Of a stretch of 64,000 bases of DNA, positions 25,158 to 38,525 are shown one piece after another. The notes beneath the pieces were generated by a model. It had not been told where the DNA came from and did not search any database. It saw only the letters and a list, made by a program, of their open reading frames with translations. Source of the stretch: Leptoclinus maculatus (lineage: Eukaryota; Chordata; Actinopteri; Perciformes; Stichaeidae); NCBI GenBank assembly GCA_032191485.1, contig JAVDOI010000011.1:14304617-14368616 (forward strand), written 5' to 3'. The position numbers and the translations under genes are program-made. Within the stretch, counting starts at the first letter, position 1. Each line of letters begins with the position of its first letter.

Positions 25158-25892
25158 GGAAGCTGATGGTTTATTAGCTTAGGATGCTCAATAATTCATA
25201 AAACTTTGTACATCTGTCAAAGGCATTGAAAGGAATATTCTATATGACTTTTGGCTTTGGCCGTTTTAAATTGCCTCTGTAGCGCCCCCTACAATATTTC
25301 AAAAGGAAGCTGATGGTTTAGTGGCTTAGGATGCTCATAAACTCATGAAACTTTGTACATCTGTCAAAGGCATTGGAAGGAATATTCTATATGAGTTTTG
25401 GCTTTTGTCGTTTTAAATTGCCTCTGTAGCGCCCCCTACAATATTTCAAAAGGAAGCTGATGGTTTAGTAGCTTAGGATGCTCATAAACTCATGAAACTT
25501 TGAACATCTGTCAAAGGCATTGGAAGGAATATTCTGTATGATTTTTGGCTTTGGCCGTTTTAAATTGCCTCTGTAGCGCCCCCTACAATATTTAAAAAGG
25601 AAGCTGATGGTTTAGTAGCTTAGGATGCTCATAAACTCATGAAACTTTGAACATCTGTCAAAGGCATTGGAAGGAATATTCTGTATGATTTTTGGCTTTG
25701 GCCGTTTTAAATTGCCTCTGTAGCGCCCCCTACAATATTTCAAAAGGAAGCTGATGGTTTAGTGGCTTAGGATGCTCAAAAACTCATGAAACTTTGTAGA
25801 TGTGTCAAAGGCATTGGAACAAATATTTTGTATGATTTCTGGCCTTGGCCGTTTTAAATTGCCTCTGTAGCGCCCCCTACAATATTTCAAAA
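25158..25892 (+). repeat. 147-bp subrepeat array, 5 copies (U11)
   Basis: 735 bp. Copies three and four share the rare actttgaacatctg and are otherwise near-identical, which points to a recent one-copy duplication within this array. Confidence 0.93.
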
Positions 25893-26330
25893 GAACAGCC
25901 CCAGTGCTACGTTTGAGCTGCATGTATGAAACTTTGTAGTTACGTGTATCCTATGGAGACTTAAACATAAGTCTCTTGGGACCATGCTCTAAACCCTACC
26001 GAAAGTCCACCACTTTGATTTATGTGTGAATTTTCCCTTGATTTTGGACAATTTATAGGCGCTACACTTTAACAAACTCCTCCTAGGGACTTTGTCTGAT
26101 CCTCTTCAAATGTTGTCAGTACAGTCTCAAGACCGTTGTGATTAAAAATTATCAAAAGCTTTACGTTTAACGGCACGGCTTAGCCGTAGCGGGCGGCTAC
26201 TTTGAGTGATTCCCCGTGAAAAAAGCTGATGTAACTCAGCTGGACTTGTTCCAAACGGTCCCAAACTTCACACGCTTGATAACACTCACTGCCCGAGGAT
26301 GTCTACAAGCTAATTTTCACTAGTACTCAC

Positions 26331-26345
26331 AGCGCCACCTGCTGG
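26331..26345 (-). promoter_or_regulatory. CTCF-like motif, - strand (U11)
   Basis: Full match and convergent partner of 24631. Confidence 0.55.
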
Positions 26346-27236
26346 CGAAAGGAAATCTGCATTTTGTGACAAACGCCATCCGATTTACGCGACTTTTACA
26401 CAACGTGGTTTACGTTTGACACAGAGCTACACAATGCACGTGTTCCGTAGCACCAGGCAGCAGATACGGGAAGCACCGGACTGTTTGCAAAGCATCATCT
26501 CCAGCATCAGGCGGTCCACGCGGGATCAAAAACATCTCACTCGCAGACGCGCCGGCCGACGGTCACGCGCGTTCTCGGACACGCAGGAGGGAGTCCCGCC
26601 GGCAACCCCGACGCGCGGAGGATGCGAGGGCCCGTTCATCGCTGCTCGCAGCTTTAATTATTATTCTGATTCTTATTTTTCATTTTTGGGAGCATTTAGG
26701 GGGTACTTGCCATGCATGAAAACTCACCAAATTTTGGGGACTTGTCAGGTCTGGTGGCACTTAGAGTCTGAAAAAGAATGCATCTTTCTGTGTAAAAAAT
26801 GGCTCTCTAGCGCCCCCTACAAATCGGACCGGCGACGCCCCTCGGCCAGTATGTCCGATTTACTTGAAATTCAACACACATGTCCGACACCACTAGATCT
26901 AAAAAAAAGCCTCTCAGACCCCTAAGCTCCGCCTACTTAGATTTTCCGCCATCTTGAATTTAGTGAAAAACACATTTTTGCAAATTACTCCTACACGCTG
27001 GGTACGATTACTCCAGAATCTTCTGTGGATCATTATTGGATCTACATCATCTACAATCATGAAAAGCTTTTTGATATTTTTTAGCGTTTATAAGATATGG
27101 ACCAATAAACTTCTTAGGGGCGTGGCATAATATCAATACACATAACTTCTCAACCATCTGTCCTAAAATCCCAAAATTGTGAGTATATGTGCACATCGCA
27201 TCCTGTAACATACCCTAAAAATCTTTCTGCATTCAA

Positions 27237-27251
27237 CCACTAGGGGGCGCT
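27237..27251 (+). promoter_or_regulatory. CTCF-like motif, + strand (U12)
   Basis: Full match, convergent with the full match at 28937. Confidence 0.55.
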
Positions 27252-27763
27252 ACAGTAAACCCGCAAAGTTGTGCTTTTTGTCACTTTTTGCATTTTTCAG
27301 CCTTCGCACTTCAACGAACTCCTCCTACAGATTTTATGCGATCAACGTAAAATTTGGTCAGGATGCTCTTAAGACCTTTGTGATTAAAAATTATCAAAAT
27401 CGTGAGTTTTCATCGAAGAACCTTGACGTGGCGTTGCGGCCATTTTGCCTCATTGTTTACTAAAAAGGAAGTTGTTATAACTCCAAGGTACATTATCCAA
27501 TCCACACAAAACTTCTCATGCATGATGCTACTTCAAGCCTGAACAGATTTCAGTTAAAAAAAATGCAATAATTCATAGCGCCGCCTACTGGCTAAAGGAA
27601 ATGTAAAATTTTATACTTTTCTTTACTCCTCTTAGCCAGGTGACCTTATGAGTCTCAAATTTTGTAAGGATAGCCTCAAGACATTGATTAAAAATCGCCA
27701 TGAAAAATTTTGAGTTTTCGTTGAACGCTGTTGCCGTGGCGACGCATCGTTCGCCATAAAAAA

Positions 27764-28498
27764 GGAAGCTGATGGTTTATTAGCTTAGGATGCTCAAAAA
27801 CTCATGAAACTTTGTAGATCTGTCAAAGGCATTGAAAGGAATATTCTATATAATTTTTGGCTTTGGCCGTTTTAAATTGCCTCTGTAGCGCCCCCTACAA
27901 TATTTAAAAAGGAAGCTGATGGTTTAGTGGCTTAGGATGCTCAAAAACTCATGAAACTTTGTACATCTGTCAAAGGCATTGGAAGGAATATTCTATATGA
28001 GTTTTGGCTTTGGCCGTTTTAAATTGCCTCTGTAGCGCCCCCTACAATATTTAAAAAGGAAGCTGATGGTTTATTAGCTTAGGATGCTCAAAAACTCATA
28101 AAACTTTGTACATCTGTCAAAGGCATTGAAAGGAATATTCTGTATGATTTTTGGCTTTGGCCGTTTTAAATTGCCTCTGTAGCGCCCCCTACAATATTTA
28201 AAAAGGAAGCTGATGGTTTAGTGGCTTAGGATGCTCATAAACTCATGAAACTTTGTACATCTGTCAAAGGCATTGGAAGGAATATTCTGTATGAGTTTTG
28301 GCTTTGGCCGTTTTAAATTGCCTCTGTAGCGCCCCCTACAATATTTCAAAAGGAAGCTGATGGTTTAGTGGCTTAAGATGCTCATAAACTCATGAAACTT
28401 TGTACATCTGTCAAAGGCATTGGAAGGAATATTGTATGTGATTTGTGGCCTTAATTGTTTTAAATTGCCTCTGTAGCGCCCCCTACAATATTTCAAAA
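27764..28498 (+). repeat. 147-bp subrepeat array, 5 copies (U12)
   Basis: 735 bp. The last copy is divergent (ttgtatgtgatttgtggcc), a type seen also in U18 and U22. Confidence 0.93.
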
Positions 28499-28936
28499 GA
28501 CCAGCCCCAGCGCTACGTTTGAGCTGCATGAATGAAACTTTGTATTTACGTGTATCCTATGGAGACTTAAAAATAAGTCTCTTGGGACCATGCTCTAAAC
28601 CCTACCGGAAGTCCGCCACTTTGATTTATGTGTGAATTTTCCCTTGATTTTGGACAATTTATAGGCGCTACACTTTAACGAACTCCTCCTAGGGACTTTG
28701 TCTGATCCTCTTCAAATTTTGTCAGTACAGTCTCAAGACCGTTGTGATTAAAAATTATCAAAAGCTTTACGTTTAACGGCACGGCTTAGCCGTAGCGGGC
28801 GGCTACTTTGAGTGATTCCCCGTGAAAAAATCTGATGTAACTCAGCTGGACTTGTTCCAAACGGTCCCAAACTTCACACGCTTGATAACACTCACTGCCC
28901 GAGGATGTCTACAAGCTAATTTTCACTAGAACTCAC

Positions 28937-28951
28937 AGCGCCACCTGCTGG
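28937..28951 (-). promoter_or_regulatory. CTCF-like motif, - strand (U12)
   Basis: Full match, preceded by the variant cactagaactcac. Confidence 0.55.
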
Positions 28952-30353
28952 CGAAAGGAAATCTGCATTTTGTGACAAACACCATCCGATTAACGCAACT
29001 TTTACACAACGTGGTTTACGTTTGACACAGAGCTACATAATGCACGTGTTCCGTAGCACCAGGCAGCTGATACGGGAAGCACCGGACTGTTTGCAAAGCA
29101 TCGTTTCCAGCATCAGGCGGTCCACGCGGGATCAAAGACGTCTCGCTCGCAGACGCGCCGGCCGACGGTCGCGCGCGTTCTCGGACACGCAGGAGGGAGT
29201 CCCGCCGGCAACCCCGACGCGCGGAGGATGCGAGGGCCCGTTCATCGCTGCTCGCAGCTTTAATTCTGATTTATATTTTTGTGGGGATGGAGCTTGTAGG
29301 GGCACTTGCCATGCATGAAAACTCACCAATTTTGCACACCTGTCAGATCTGGTGTAGAAACTCTGAGGCGAAAAATTCCATATTTGTGTGTAAAAAAATG
29401 ACTCTCTAGCGCCCCCTACAAGTCGGCCCCGTCGGCCACTATGCCCGATTTACTTGAAATTCAACTGACATATCCAGTCAACTTAGATCTACAAAAAATC
29501 CTCTCAGACCCCTAAGCTCCGCCTACTTAGATTTTCCGCCATCTTGAATTTTGTGAAAAACACATTCTTGCAAACTCCTCCTACATGCTCGGTCCGATTA
29601 CTACAGAATTTGCTGTGGATCATTAATGGACCTACGTCATCTAAAATTATCAAAAGCTTTTTGATATCTCTTAGCGTTTACAAGATATGGACCAATAAAC
29701 TTCTTAGGGGCGTGGCATAATATCAATACACATAACTTCTCAACCATTTGTCCTAAATTCCCAAAATCTTCAGCATATGTGCACATCGCATCCTGTAACA
29801 TACCCTTAGAATTTATTTGTATTCGACTGATAGGGGGCGCTACAGTAAAGCCGCAAAGTTGTGCTTTTTGTCACTTTTTGCATTTTTCAGCCTTCGCACT
29901 TCAACGAACTCCTCCTACAGATTTTATGCGATCAACGTAAAATTTGGTCAGGATGCTCTTAAGACCTTTGTGATTAAAAATTATCAAAATCGTGAGTTTT
30001 CATCGAAGAACCTGGACGTGGCGTTGCGGCCATTTTGCCTCATTGTTTATGAAAAAGGAAGTTGTTATAACTCCAAGGTACATTATCCAATCCACACAAA
30101 ACTTCTCATGCATGATGCTCCTTCAAGCCTGAACAGATTTCAGTTAAAAAAAATGCAATAATTCTTAGCGCCGCCTACTGGCTAAAGGAAATGTAAAATT
30201 TTATACTTTTCTTTACTCCTCTTAGCCAGGTGACCTTATGAGTCTCAAATTTTGTAAGGATAGCCTCAAGACATTGATTAAAAATCGCCATGAAAAATTT
30301 TGAGTTTTCGTTGAACGCTGTTGCCGTGGCGACGCATCGTTCGCCATAAAAAA

Positions 30354-30647
30354 GGAAGCTGATGGTTTATTAGCTTAGGATGCTCAAAAACTCATGAAAC
30401 TTTGTAGATCTGTCAAAGGCATTGAAAGGAATATTCTATATAATTTTTGGCTTTGGCCGTTTTAAATTGCCTCTGTAGCGCCCCCTACAATATTTAAAAA
30501 GGAAGCTGATGGTTTAGTGGCTTAGGATGCTCAAAAACTCATTAAACTTTGTATATGTGTCAAAAGCATTGGGACAAATATTTTCTATGATTTTTGGCCT
30601 TGGCCGTTGTAAATTGCCTCTGTAGCGCCCCCTACAATATTTCAAAA
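30354..30647 (+). repeat. 147-bp subrepeat array, 2 copies (U13)
   Basis: 294 bp. The second copy has a private actcattaaactttg. Relationship to U19 ends inside this copy. Confidence 0.93.
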
Positions 30648-31085
30648 GAGCAGCCCCAGCGCTACGTTTGAGCTGCATGTATGAAACTTTGTAGTTACGT
30701 GTATCCTATGGAGACTTAAAAATAAGTCTCTTGGAACCATGCTCTAAACCCTACCGGAAGTCCGCCACTTTGATTTATGTGTGAATTTTCCCTTCATTTT
30801 GGACAATTTACAGGCGCTACACTTTAACGAACTCCTCCTAGGGACTTTGTCTGATCCTCTTCAAATTTTGTCAGTACAGTCTCAAGACCGTTGTGATTAA
30901 AAATTATCAAAAGCTTTACGTTTAACGGCACGGCTTAGCCGTAGCGGGCGGCTACTTTAAGTGATTCCCCGTGAAAAAAGCTGATGTAACTCAGCTGGAC
31001 TTGTTCCAAACGGTCCCAAACTTCACACGCTTGATAACACTCACTGCCAGAGGATGTCTACAAGCTAATTTTCACTAGAACTCAC

Positions 31086-31100
31086 AGCGCCACCTGCTGG
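31086..31100 (-). promoter_or_regulatory. CTCF-like motif, - strand (U13)
   Basis: Full match, preceded by cactagaactcac as in U12 and U18. Confidence 0.55.
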
Positions 31101-31415
31101 CGAAAGGAAATCTGCATTTTGTGACAAACACCATCCGATTAACGCAACTTTTACACAACGTGGTTTACGTTTGACACAGAGCTACATAATGCACGTGTTC
31201 CGTAGCACCAGGCAGCTGATACGGGAAGCACCGGACTGTTTGCAAAGCATCGTTTCCAGCATCAGGCGGTCCACGCGGGATCAAAGACGTCTCGCTCGCA
31301 GACGCGCCGGCCGACGGTCGCGCGCGTTCTCGGACACGCAGGAGGGAGTCCCGCCGGCAACCCCGACGCGCGGAGGATGCGAGGGCCCGTTCATCGCTGC
31401 TCGCAGCTTTAATTA

Positions 31416-31527
31416 GGGCCCGAGCGGCCGACAACGTCGGGCCTGCGAAGGCCCTATTGTAATTGATAGGATTATTAGGGCCCGAGCGGCCGACAACGTC
31501 GGGCCTGCGAAGGCCCTATTGTAATTG
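31416..31527 (+). repeat. 50-bp hairpin repeats, 2 copies (U14)
   Basis: Copies at 31416 and 31478 with a 12-bp linker, ataggattatta. Confidence 0.9.
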
Positions 31528-32641
31528 TAAGGTTTTTTATTATTATTATTTTTATTTTTGTGGGAAGGGAGCTTTTTGGGGTACTTGCCATGCATGAAAA
31601 CTCAAAATTTTTGCACAGTTGTCAGATCTGGTGTAGAAAATTATCTGCCATGAATTTCATATTTGGGTGTAAAAAGATGGCTCTCTAGCGCCCCCTACAA
31701 GTCGGACCGGTGAGCCCCGTCGGCCACTATGCCCGATTTAGTTGAAATTCAACAGACATATCCAGTCAACTTAGATCTACAAAAAATCCTCTCAGACCCC
31801 TAAGCTCCGCCTACTTAGATTTTCCGCCATCTTGAATTTAGTGAAAAACACATTCTTGCAAACTCCTCCTACACGCTAAGTCCGATTACTACAGAATTGT
31901 CTGTGGATCATTAATGGACCTACGTCATCTAAAATTATCAAAAGCTTTTTGATATCTCTTAGCGTTTACAAGATATGGACCAATAAACTTCTTAGGGGCG
32001 TGGCATAATATCAATACACATAACTTCTCAACCATTTGTCCTAAATTCACCAAATCTTCAGCATATGTGCACATCGCATCCTGTAACATACCCTGAGAAT
32101 TTATTTGTATTCGACTGCTAGGGGGCGCTACAGTAAACCTGCAAAGTTGTGCTTTTTGTCACTTTTTGCATTTTTCAGCCTTCGCACTTCAACGAACTCC
32201 TCCTACACATTTTATGCGATCAACGTAAAATTTGGTCAGGATGCTCTTAAGACCTTTGTGATTAAAAATTATCAAAATCGTGAGTTTTCATCGAAGAACC
32301 TTGACGTGGCGTTGCGGCCATTTTGCCTCATTGTTTATGAAAAAGGAAGTTGTTATAACTCCAAGGTACATTATCCAATCCACACAAAACTTCTCATGCA
32401 TGATGCTCCTTCAAGCCTGAACAGATTTCAGTTAAAAAAAATGCAATAACTCATAGCGCCGCCTACTGGCTAAAGGAAATGTAAAATTTTATACTTTTCT
32501 TTACTCCTCTTAGCCAGGTGACCTTATGAGTCTCAAATTTTGTAAGGATAGCCTCAAGACATTGATGAAAAATCGCCATGAAAAATTTTGAGTTTTCGTT
32601 GAACGCTGTTGCCGTGGCGACGCGTCGTACGCCATGAAAAA

Positions 32642-32935
32642 GGAAGCTGATGGTTTATTAGCTTAGGATGCTCAAAAACTCATGAAACTTTGTAGATCTG
32701 TCAAAGGCATTGGAAGGAATATTCTATATAATCTTTGGCTTTGGCCGTTTTAAATTGCCTCTGTAGCGCCCCCTACAATATTTAAAAAGGAAGCTGATGG
32801 TTTAGTGGCTTAGGATGCTCAAAAACTCATGAAACTTTGTATATGTGTCAAAAGCATTGGGACAAATATTTTATATGATTTTTGGCCTTGGCCGTTGTAA
32901 ATTGCCTCTGTAGCGCCCCCTACAATATTTCAAAA
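32642..32935 (+). repeat. 147-bp subrepeat array, 2 copies (U14)
   Basis: 294 bp. The first copy has tataatctttggc, shared with U25. Confidence 0.93.
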
Positions 32936-33703
32936 GAGCAGCCCCAGCGCTACGTTTGAGCTGCATGTATGAAACTTTGTAGTTACGTGTATCCTATGGA
33001 GACTTAAAAATAAGTCTCTTGGAACCATGCTCTAAACCCTACCGGAAGTCCGCCACTTTGATTTATGTGTGAATTTTCCCTTCATTTTGGACAATTTACA
33101 GGCGCTACACTTTAACGAACTCCTCCTAGGGACTTTGTCTGATCCTCTTCAAATTTTGTCAGTACAGTCTAGAGACCATTGTGATTAAGAATTATCAAAA
33201 GCTTTACGTTTAACGGCACGGCTTAGCCGTAGCGGGCGGCTACTTTAAGTGATTCCCCGTAAAAAAAGCTGATGTAACTCAGCTGGACTTGTTCCAAACG
33301 GTCCCAAACTTCACACGCTTGATAACACTCACTGCCCGAGGATGTCTACAAGCTAATTTTCACTAGTACTCACAGCGCCACCTGCCGGCGTAAGGAAATC
33401 TGCATTTTGTGACAAACGCCATCCGATTAACACGACTTTCACACAACGTGGTTTACGTTTGACAGAGAGCTACACAATGCACGTGTTCCGTAGCACCAGG
33501 CAGCAGATACGGGAAGCACCGGACTGTTTGCAAAGCATCGTTTCCAGCATCAGGCGGTCCACGCGGGATCAAAAACGTCTCACTCGCAGACGCGCCGGCC
33601 GACGGTCGCGCGCGTTCTCGGACACGCAGGAGGGAGTCCCGCCGGCAACCCCGACGCGCGGAGGATGCGAGGGCCCGTTCATCGCTGCTCGCAGCTTTAA
33701 TTA

Positions 33704-33753
33704 GGGCCCGAGCGGCCGACAACGTCGGGCCTGCGAAGGCCCTATTGTAATTG
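33704..33753 (+). repeat. 50-bp hairpin repeat, 1 copy (U15)
   Basis: One copy followed by aaagggttattattattt, the same continuation as in U9. Confidence 0.9.
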
Positions 33754-34331
33754 AAAGGGTTATTATTATTTTTATTTTTATTTGCCGGAGAAAGGAGCTT
33801 TTTGGGGTACTTGCCATGCATGAAAACTCACCATTTTTGCACACTTGTCAGATCTGGTGGAGAAAATCATCTGCCATAAATGTCACATTTGTGTGTAAAA
33901 AGATGGCTCTCTAGCGCCCCCTACAAGTCGGCCCCGTCGGCCACTATGCCCGATTTACTTGAAATTCAACTGACATATCCAGTCAACTTAGATCTACAAA
34001 AAATCCTCTCAGACCCCTAAGCTCCGCCTACTTAGATTTTCCGCCATCTTGAATTTTGTGAAAAACATATTCTTGCAAACTCCTCCTACATGCTGGGTCC
34101 GATTATTACAGAATTTTCTGTGAATCATTAATGGACCTATGTCATGTAAAATTATCAAAAGCTTTTTGTTATCTCTTAGCGTTTACAAGATATGGACCAA
34201 TAAACTTCTTAGGGGCGTGGCATAATATCAATACACATAACTTCTCAACCATCTGTCCTAAAATCCCAAAATTGTGAGTATATGTGCACATCGCATCCTG
34301 TAACATACCCTAAAAATCTTTCTGCATTCAA

Positions 34332-34346
34332 CCACTAGGGGGCGCT
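34332..34346 (+). promoter_or_regulatory. CTCF-like motif, + strand (U15)
   Basis: Full 15-base match; followed by acagtgaaccc where most units have acagtaaaccc. Confidence 0.55.
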
Positions 34347-34858
34347 ACAGTGAACCCGCAAAGTTGTGCTTTTTGTCACTTTTTGCATTTTTCAGCCTTC
34401 GCACTTCAACGAACTCCTCCTACAGATTTTATGCGATCAACGTAAAATTTGGTCAGGATGCTCTTAAGACCTTTGTGATTAAAAATTATCAAAATCGTGA
34501 GTTTTCATCGAAGAACCTGGACCTGGCGTTGCGGCCATTTTGCCTCATTGTTTATGAAAAAGGAAGTTGTTATAACTCCAAGGTACATTATCCAATCCAC
34601 ACAAAACTTCTCATGCATGATGCTCCTTCAAGCCTGAACAGACTTCAGTTAAAAAAAATGCAATAACTCATAGCGCCGCCTACTGGCTAAAGGAAATGTA
34701 AAATGTTATACTTTTCTTTACTCCTCTTAGCCAGGTGACCTTATGAGTCTCAAATTTTGTAAGGATAGCCTCAAGACATTGATGAAAAATCGCCATGAAA
34801 AATTTTGAGTTTTCGCTGAACGCTGTTGCCGTGGCGACGCGTCGTACGCCATGAAAAA

Positions 34859-35446
34859 GGAAGCTGATGGTTTATTAGCTTAGGATGCTCAATAATTCAT
34901 AAAACTTTGTACATCTGTCAAAGGCATTGAAAGGAATATTCTATATGATTTTTGGCCTTGCCCGTTTTAAATTGCCTCTGTAGCGCCCCCTACAATATTT
35001 AAAAAGGAAGCTGATGGTTTAGTGGCTTACGATGCTCATAAACTCATGAAACGTTGTACATCTGTCAAAGGCATTGGAAGGAATATTCTATATGAGTTTT
35101 GGCTTTGGTCGTTTTAAATTGCCTCTGTAGCGCCCCCTACAATATTTAAAAAGGAAGCTGATGGTTTATTAGCTTAGGATGCTCAAAAACTCATAAAACT
35201 TTGTACATCTGTCAAAGGCATTGAAAGGAATATTCTATATGAGTTTTGGCTTTGGCCGTTTTAAATTGCCTCTGTAGCGCCCCCTACAATATTTAAAAAG
35301 GAAGCTGGTGGTTTAGTGGCTTAGGATGTTCAAAAACTCATGAAACTTTGTAGATGTGTCAAAGGCATTGGAACAAATATTTTTTATGATTTTTGGCCTT
35401 GGCCGTTTTAAATTGCCTCTGTAGCGCCCCCTACAATATTTCAAAA
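34859..35446 (+). repeat. 147-bp subrepeat array, 4 copies (U15)
   Basis: 588 bp. The second copy has private gcttacgatgc and gaaacgttgtac. Confidence 0.93.
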
Positions 35447-36213
35447 GAGCAGCCCCAGCGCTTCGTTTGAGCTGCATGTATGAAACTTTGTAGTTACGTG
35501 TATCCTATGGAGACTTAAAAATAAGTCTCTTGGAACCATGCTCTAAACCCTACCGAAAGTCCACCACTTTGATTTATGTGTGAATTTTCCCTTGATTTTG
35601 GACAATTTATAGGCGCTACACTTTAACGAACTCCTCCTAGGGACTTTGTCTGATCCTCTTCAAATTGTGTCAGTACAGTCTCAAGACCGTTGTGATTAAA
35701 AATTATCAAAAGCTTTACGTTTAACGGCACGGCTTAGCCGTAGCGGGCGGCTACTTTGAGTGATTCCCCGTGAAAAAAGCTGATGTAACTCAGCTGGACT
35801 TGTTCCAAACGGTCCCAAACTTCACACGCTTGATAACACTCACTGCCCGAGGATGTCTACAAGCTAATTTTCACTAGTACTCACAGCGCCACCTGCCGGC
35901 GTAAGGAAATCTGCATTTTGTGACAAACACCATCCGATTAACGCGTCTTTTACACAACGTGGTTTACGTTTGACAGAGAGCTACGTAATGCACGTGTTCC
36001 GTAGCGCCAGGCAGCTGATACAGGAAGCACCGGACTGTTTGCAAAGCATCGTTTCCAGCATCAGGCGGTCCACGCGGGATCAAAGACGTCTCGCTCGCAG
36101 ACGCGCCGGCCGACGGTCGCGCGCGTTCTCGGACACGCAGGAGGGAGTCCCGCCTGCAACCCCGACGCACGGAGGATGCGAGGGCCCGTTCATCGCTGCT
36201 CGCAGCTTTAATT

Positions 36214-38524
36214 ATTATTCTGATATATATTTTTCTGGGGATGGAGCTTGTAGGGGCACTTGCCATGCATGAAAACTCACCAATTTTGCACACCTGTCAG
36301 ATCTGGTGTAGAAACTCTGAGGCGAAAAATTCCATATTTGTGTGTAAAAAAATGACTCTCTAGCGCCCCCTACAAAACAGTCTGGCCACGCCCCTCGGCC
36401 AGTATGTCCGATTTACTTGAAATTCAACACACATGTCCATATCCGCTAGATCTAAAAAAAAGCCTCTCAGACCCCTAAGCTCCGCCTACTTAGATTTTCC
36501 GCCATCTTGAATTTAGTGAAAAACACATTCTTGCAAACTCCTCCTACACGCTGGGTCCGATTACTACAGAATTGTCTGTGGATCATTAATGGACTTACGT
36601 CATCTAAAATTATCAAAAGCTTTTTGATATCTCTTAGCGTTTACAAGATATGGACCAATAAACTACTTAGGGGCGTGGCATAATATCAATACACATAACT
36701 TCTCAACCATTTGTGCTAAATTCCCAAAATCTTCAGCATATGTGCACATCGCATCCTGTAACATCCCCTACAAATCTTTTTGCATTCGACTGCTAGGGGG
36801 CGCTACAGTAAACCCGCAAAGTTGTGCTTTTTGTCACTTTTTGCATTTTTCAGCCTTCGCACTTCAACGAACTCCTCCTACAGATTTTATGCGATCAACG
36901 TACAATTTGGGCAGGATGCTCTTAAGACCTTTGTGATTAAAAATTATCAAAATCGTGAGTTTTCATCGAAGAACCTGGACGTGGCGTTGCGGCCATTTTG
37001 CCTCATTGTTTATGAAAAAGGAAGTTGTTATAACTCCAAGGTACATTATCCAATCCACACAAAACTTCTCATGCATGATGCTCCTTCAAGCCTGAACAGA
37101 TTTCAGTTAAAAAAAATGCAATAATTCATAGCGCCGCCTACTGGCTAAAGGAAATGTAAAATTTTATACTTTTCTTTACTCCTCTTAGCCAGGTGACCTT
37201 ATGAGTCTCAAATTTTGTAAGGATAGCCTCAAGACATTCATGAAAAATCGCCATGAAAAATTTTGAGTTTTCGTTGAACGCTGTTGCCGTGGCGACGCGT
37301 CGTACGCCATGAAAAAGGAAACTGATGGTTTATTAGCTTAGGATGCTCAATAATTCATAAAACTTTGTACATCTGTCAAAGGCATTGAAAGGAATATTCT
37401 ATATGACTTTTGGCTTTGGCCGTTTTAAATTGCCTCTGTAGCGCCCCCTACAATATTTCAAAAGGAAGCTGATGGTTTAGTGGCTTAGGATGCTCATAAA
37501 CTCATGAAACTTTGTACATCTGTCAAAGGCATTGGAAGGAATATTCTATATGAGTTTTGGCTTTTGTCGTTTTAAATTGCCTCTGTAGCGCCCCCTACAA
37601 TATTTAAAAAGGAAGCTGGTGGTTTAGTGGCTTAGGATGCTCAAAAACTCATGAAAATTTGTATATGTGTCAAAAGCATTGGGACAAATATTTTATATGA
37701 TTTTTGGCCTTGGCCGTTGTAAATTGCCTCTGTAGCGCCCTCTACAATATTTCAAAAGAGCAGCCCCAGCGCTACGTTTGAGCTGCATGTATGAAACTTT
37801 GTAGTTACGTGTATCCTATGGAGACTTAAAAATAAGTCTCTTGGAACCATGCTCTAAACCCTACCGGAAGTCCGCCACTTTGATTTATGTGTGAATTTTC
37901 CCTTCATTTTGGACAATTTACAGGCGCTACACTTTAACGAACTCCTCCTAGGGACTTTGTCTGATCCTCTTCAAATTTTGTCAGTACAGTCTCAAGACCG
38001 TTGTGATTAAAAATTATCAAAACCTTTACGTTTAACGGCACGGCTTAGCCGTAGCGGGCGGCTACTTTAAGTGATTCCCCGTGAAAAAAGCTGATGTAAC
38101 TCAGCTGGACTTGTTCCAAACGGTCCCAAACTTCACACGCTTGATAACACTCACTGCCCGAGGATGTCTACAAGCTAATTTTCACTAGTACTCACAGCGC
38201 CACCTGCCGGCGAAAGGAAATCTGCATTTTGTGACAAACGCCATCCGATTAACACGACTTTCACACAACGTGGTTTACGTTTGACACAGAGCTACATAAT
38301 GCACGTGTTCCGTAGCGCCAGGCAGCAGATACGGGAAGCACCGGACTGTTTGCAAAGCATCGTTTCCAGCATCAGGCGGTCCACGCGGGATCAAAGACGT
38401 CTCGCTCGCAGACGCGCCGGCCGACGGTCGCGCGCGTTCTCGGACACGCAGGAGGGAGTCCCGCCGGCAACCCCGACGCGCGGAGGATGCGAGGGCCCGT
38501 TCATCGCTGCTCGCAGCTTTAATT
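36214..38524 (+). repeat. Macrosatellite unit U16
   Basis: Full unit of 2311 bp with no hairpin repeat and three 147-bp copies, head type tggggatggagcttg. Private changes include tttgggcaggatgc near 36905, acattcatgaaaaat near 37235 and, in the last 147-bp copy, tagcgccctctac near 37735, which alters the conserved motif. Confidence 0.92.
37317..37757 (+). repeat. 147-bp subrepeat array, 3 copies (U16)
   Basis: 441 bp. The first copy starts ggaaactgatgg; the last has a mutated tagcgccctctac. Confidence 0.93.
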
Positions 38525-38525
38525 A

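Larger units (their letters stand above)
23993..26659 (+). repeat. Macrosatellite unit U11
   Basis: Full unit of 2667 bp with one hairpin repeat and five 147-bp copies. The head is the tttgtgggaagggagc type shared with U14 and U25, and 23994-24349 matches 31478-31833 (offset 7484). Full CTCF-like matches are at 24631 (+) and 26331 (-). Confidence 0.92.
26660..29265 (+). repeat. Macrosatellite unit U12
   Basis: Full unit of 2606 bp with no hairpin repeat and five 147-bp copies, head type tttttgggagcatttaggggg. It is a near-exact twin of U18 (offset 14451, same length). The body carries gtttactaaaaagg near 27457, which puts a stop into the otherwise open frame of this region. The last 147-bp copy has a divergent gtggccttaattg. 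Full CTCF-like matches are at 27237 (+) and 28937 (-). Confidence 0.93.
29266..31414 (+). repeat. Macrosatellite unit U13
   Basis: The shortest unit, 2149 bp, with no hairpin repeat and two 147-bp copies. Its head is a hybrid: tggggatggagcttg at the start but gtcggccccgtcggcc downstream, a segment otherwise found with the gccggagaaagg head. It matches U19 until about 30533, inside the 147-bp array, then diverges. A full minus-strand CTCF-like match is at 31086. Confidence 0.92.
31415..33702 (+). repeat. Macrosatellite unit U14
   Basis: Full unit of 2288 bp with two hairpin repeats and two 147-bp copies, head type tttgtgggaagggagc. It closely matches U25 (about 31540-33750 against 61655-63865, offset 30115), except for a patch near 33040-33110 that reads cttcattttgg and tttacaggcg here and cttgattttgg and tttataggcg in U25. 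The body motif is cgactgctaggggg. Confidence 0.92.
33703..36213 (+). repeat. Macrosatellite unit U15
   Basis: Full unit of 2511 bp with one hairpin repeat and four 147-bp copies, head type gccggagaaaggagc. The body has private changes gtcatgtaaaatt near 34141 and ttttcgctgaacg near 34810. A full + strand CTCF-like match is at 34332. The first 147-bp copy ends ggccttgcccg, shared with U20. Confidence 0.92.

Noticed and set aside
26416..26925. 169-codon frames at 26416-26925 and 40867-41376
   Set aside because: They arise because the gggagcatttaggggg head happens to be in frame with the preceding 3' block. They cross the unit junction and have no independent support.
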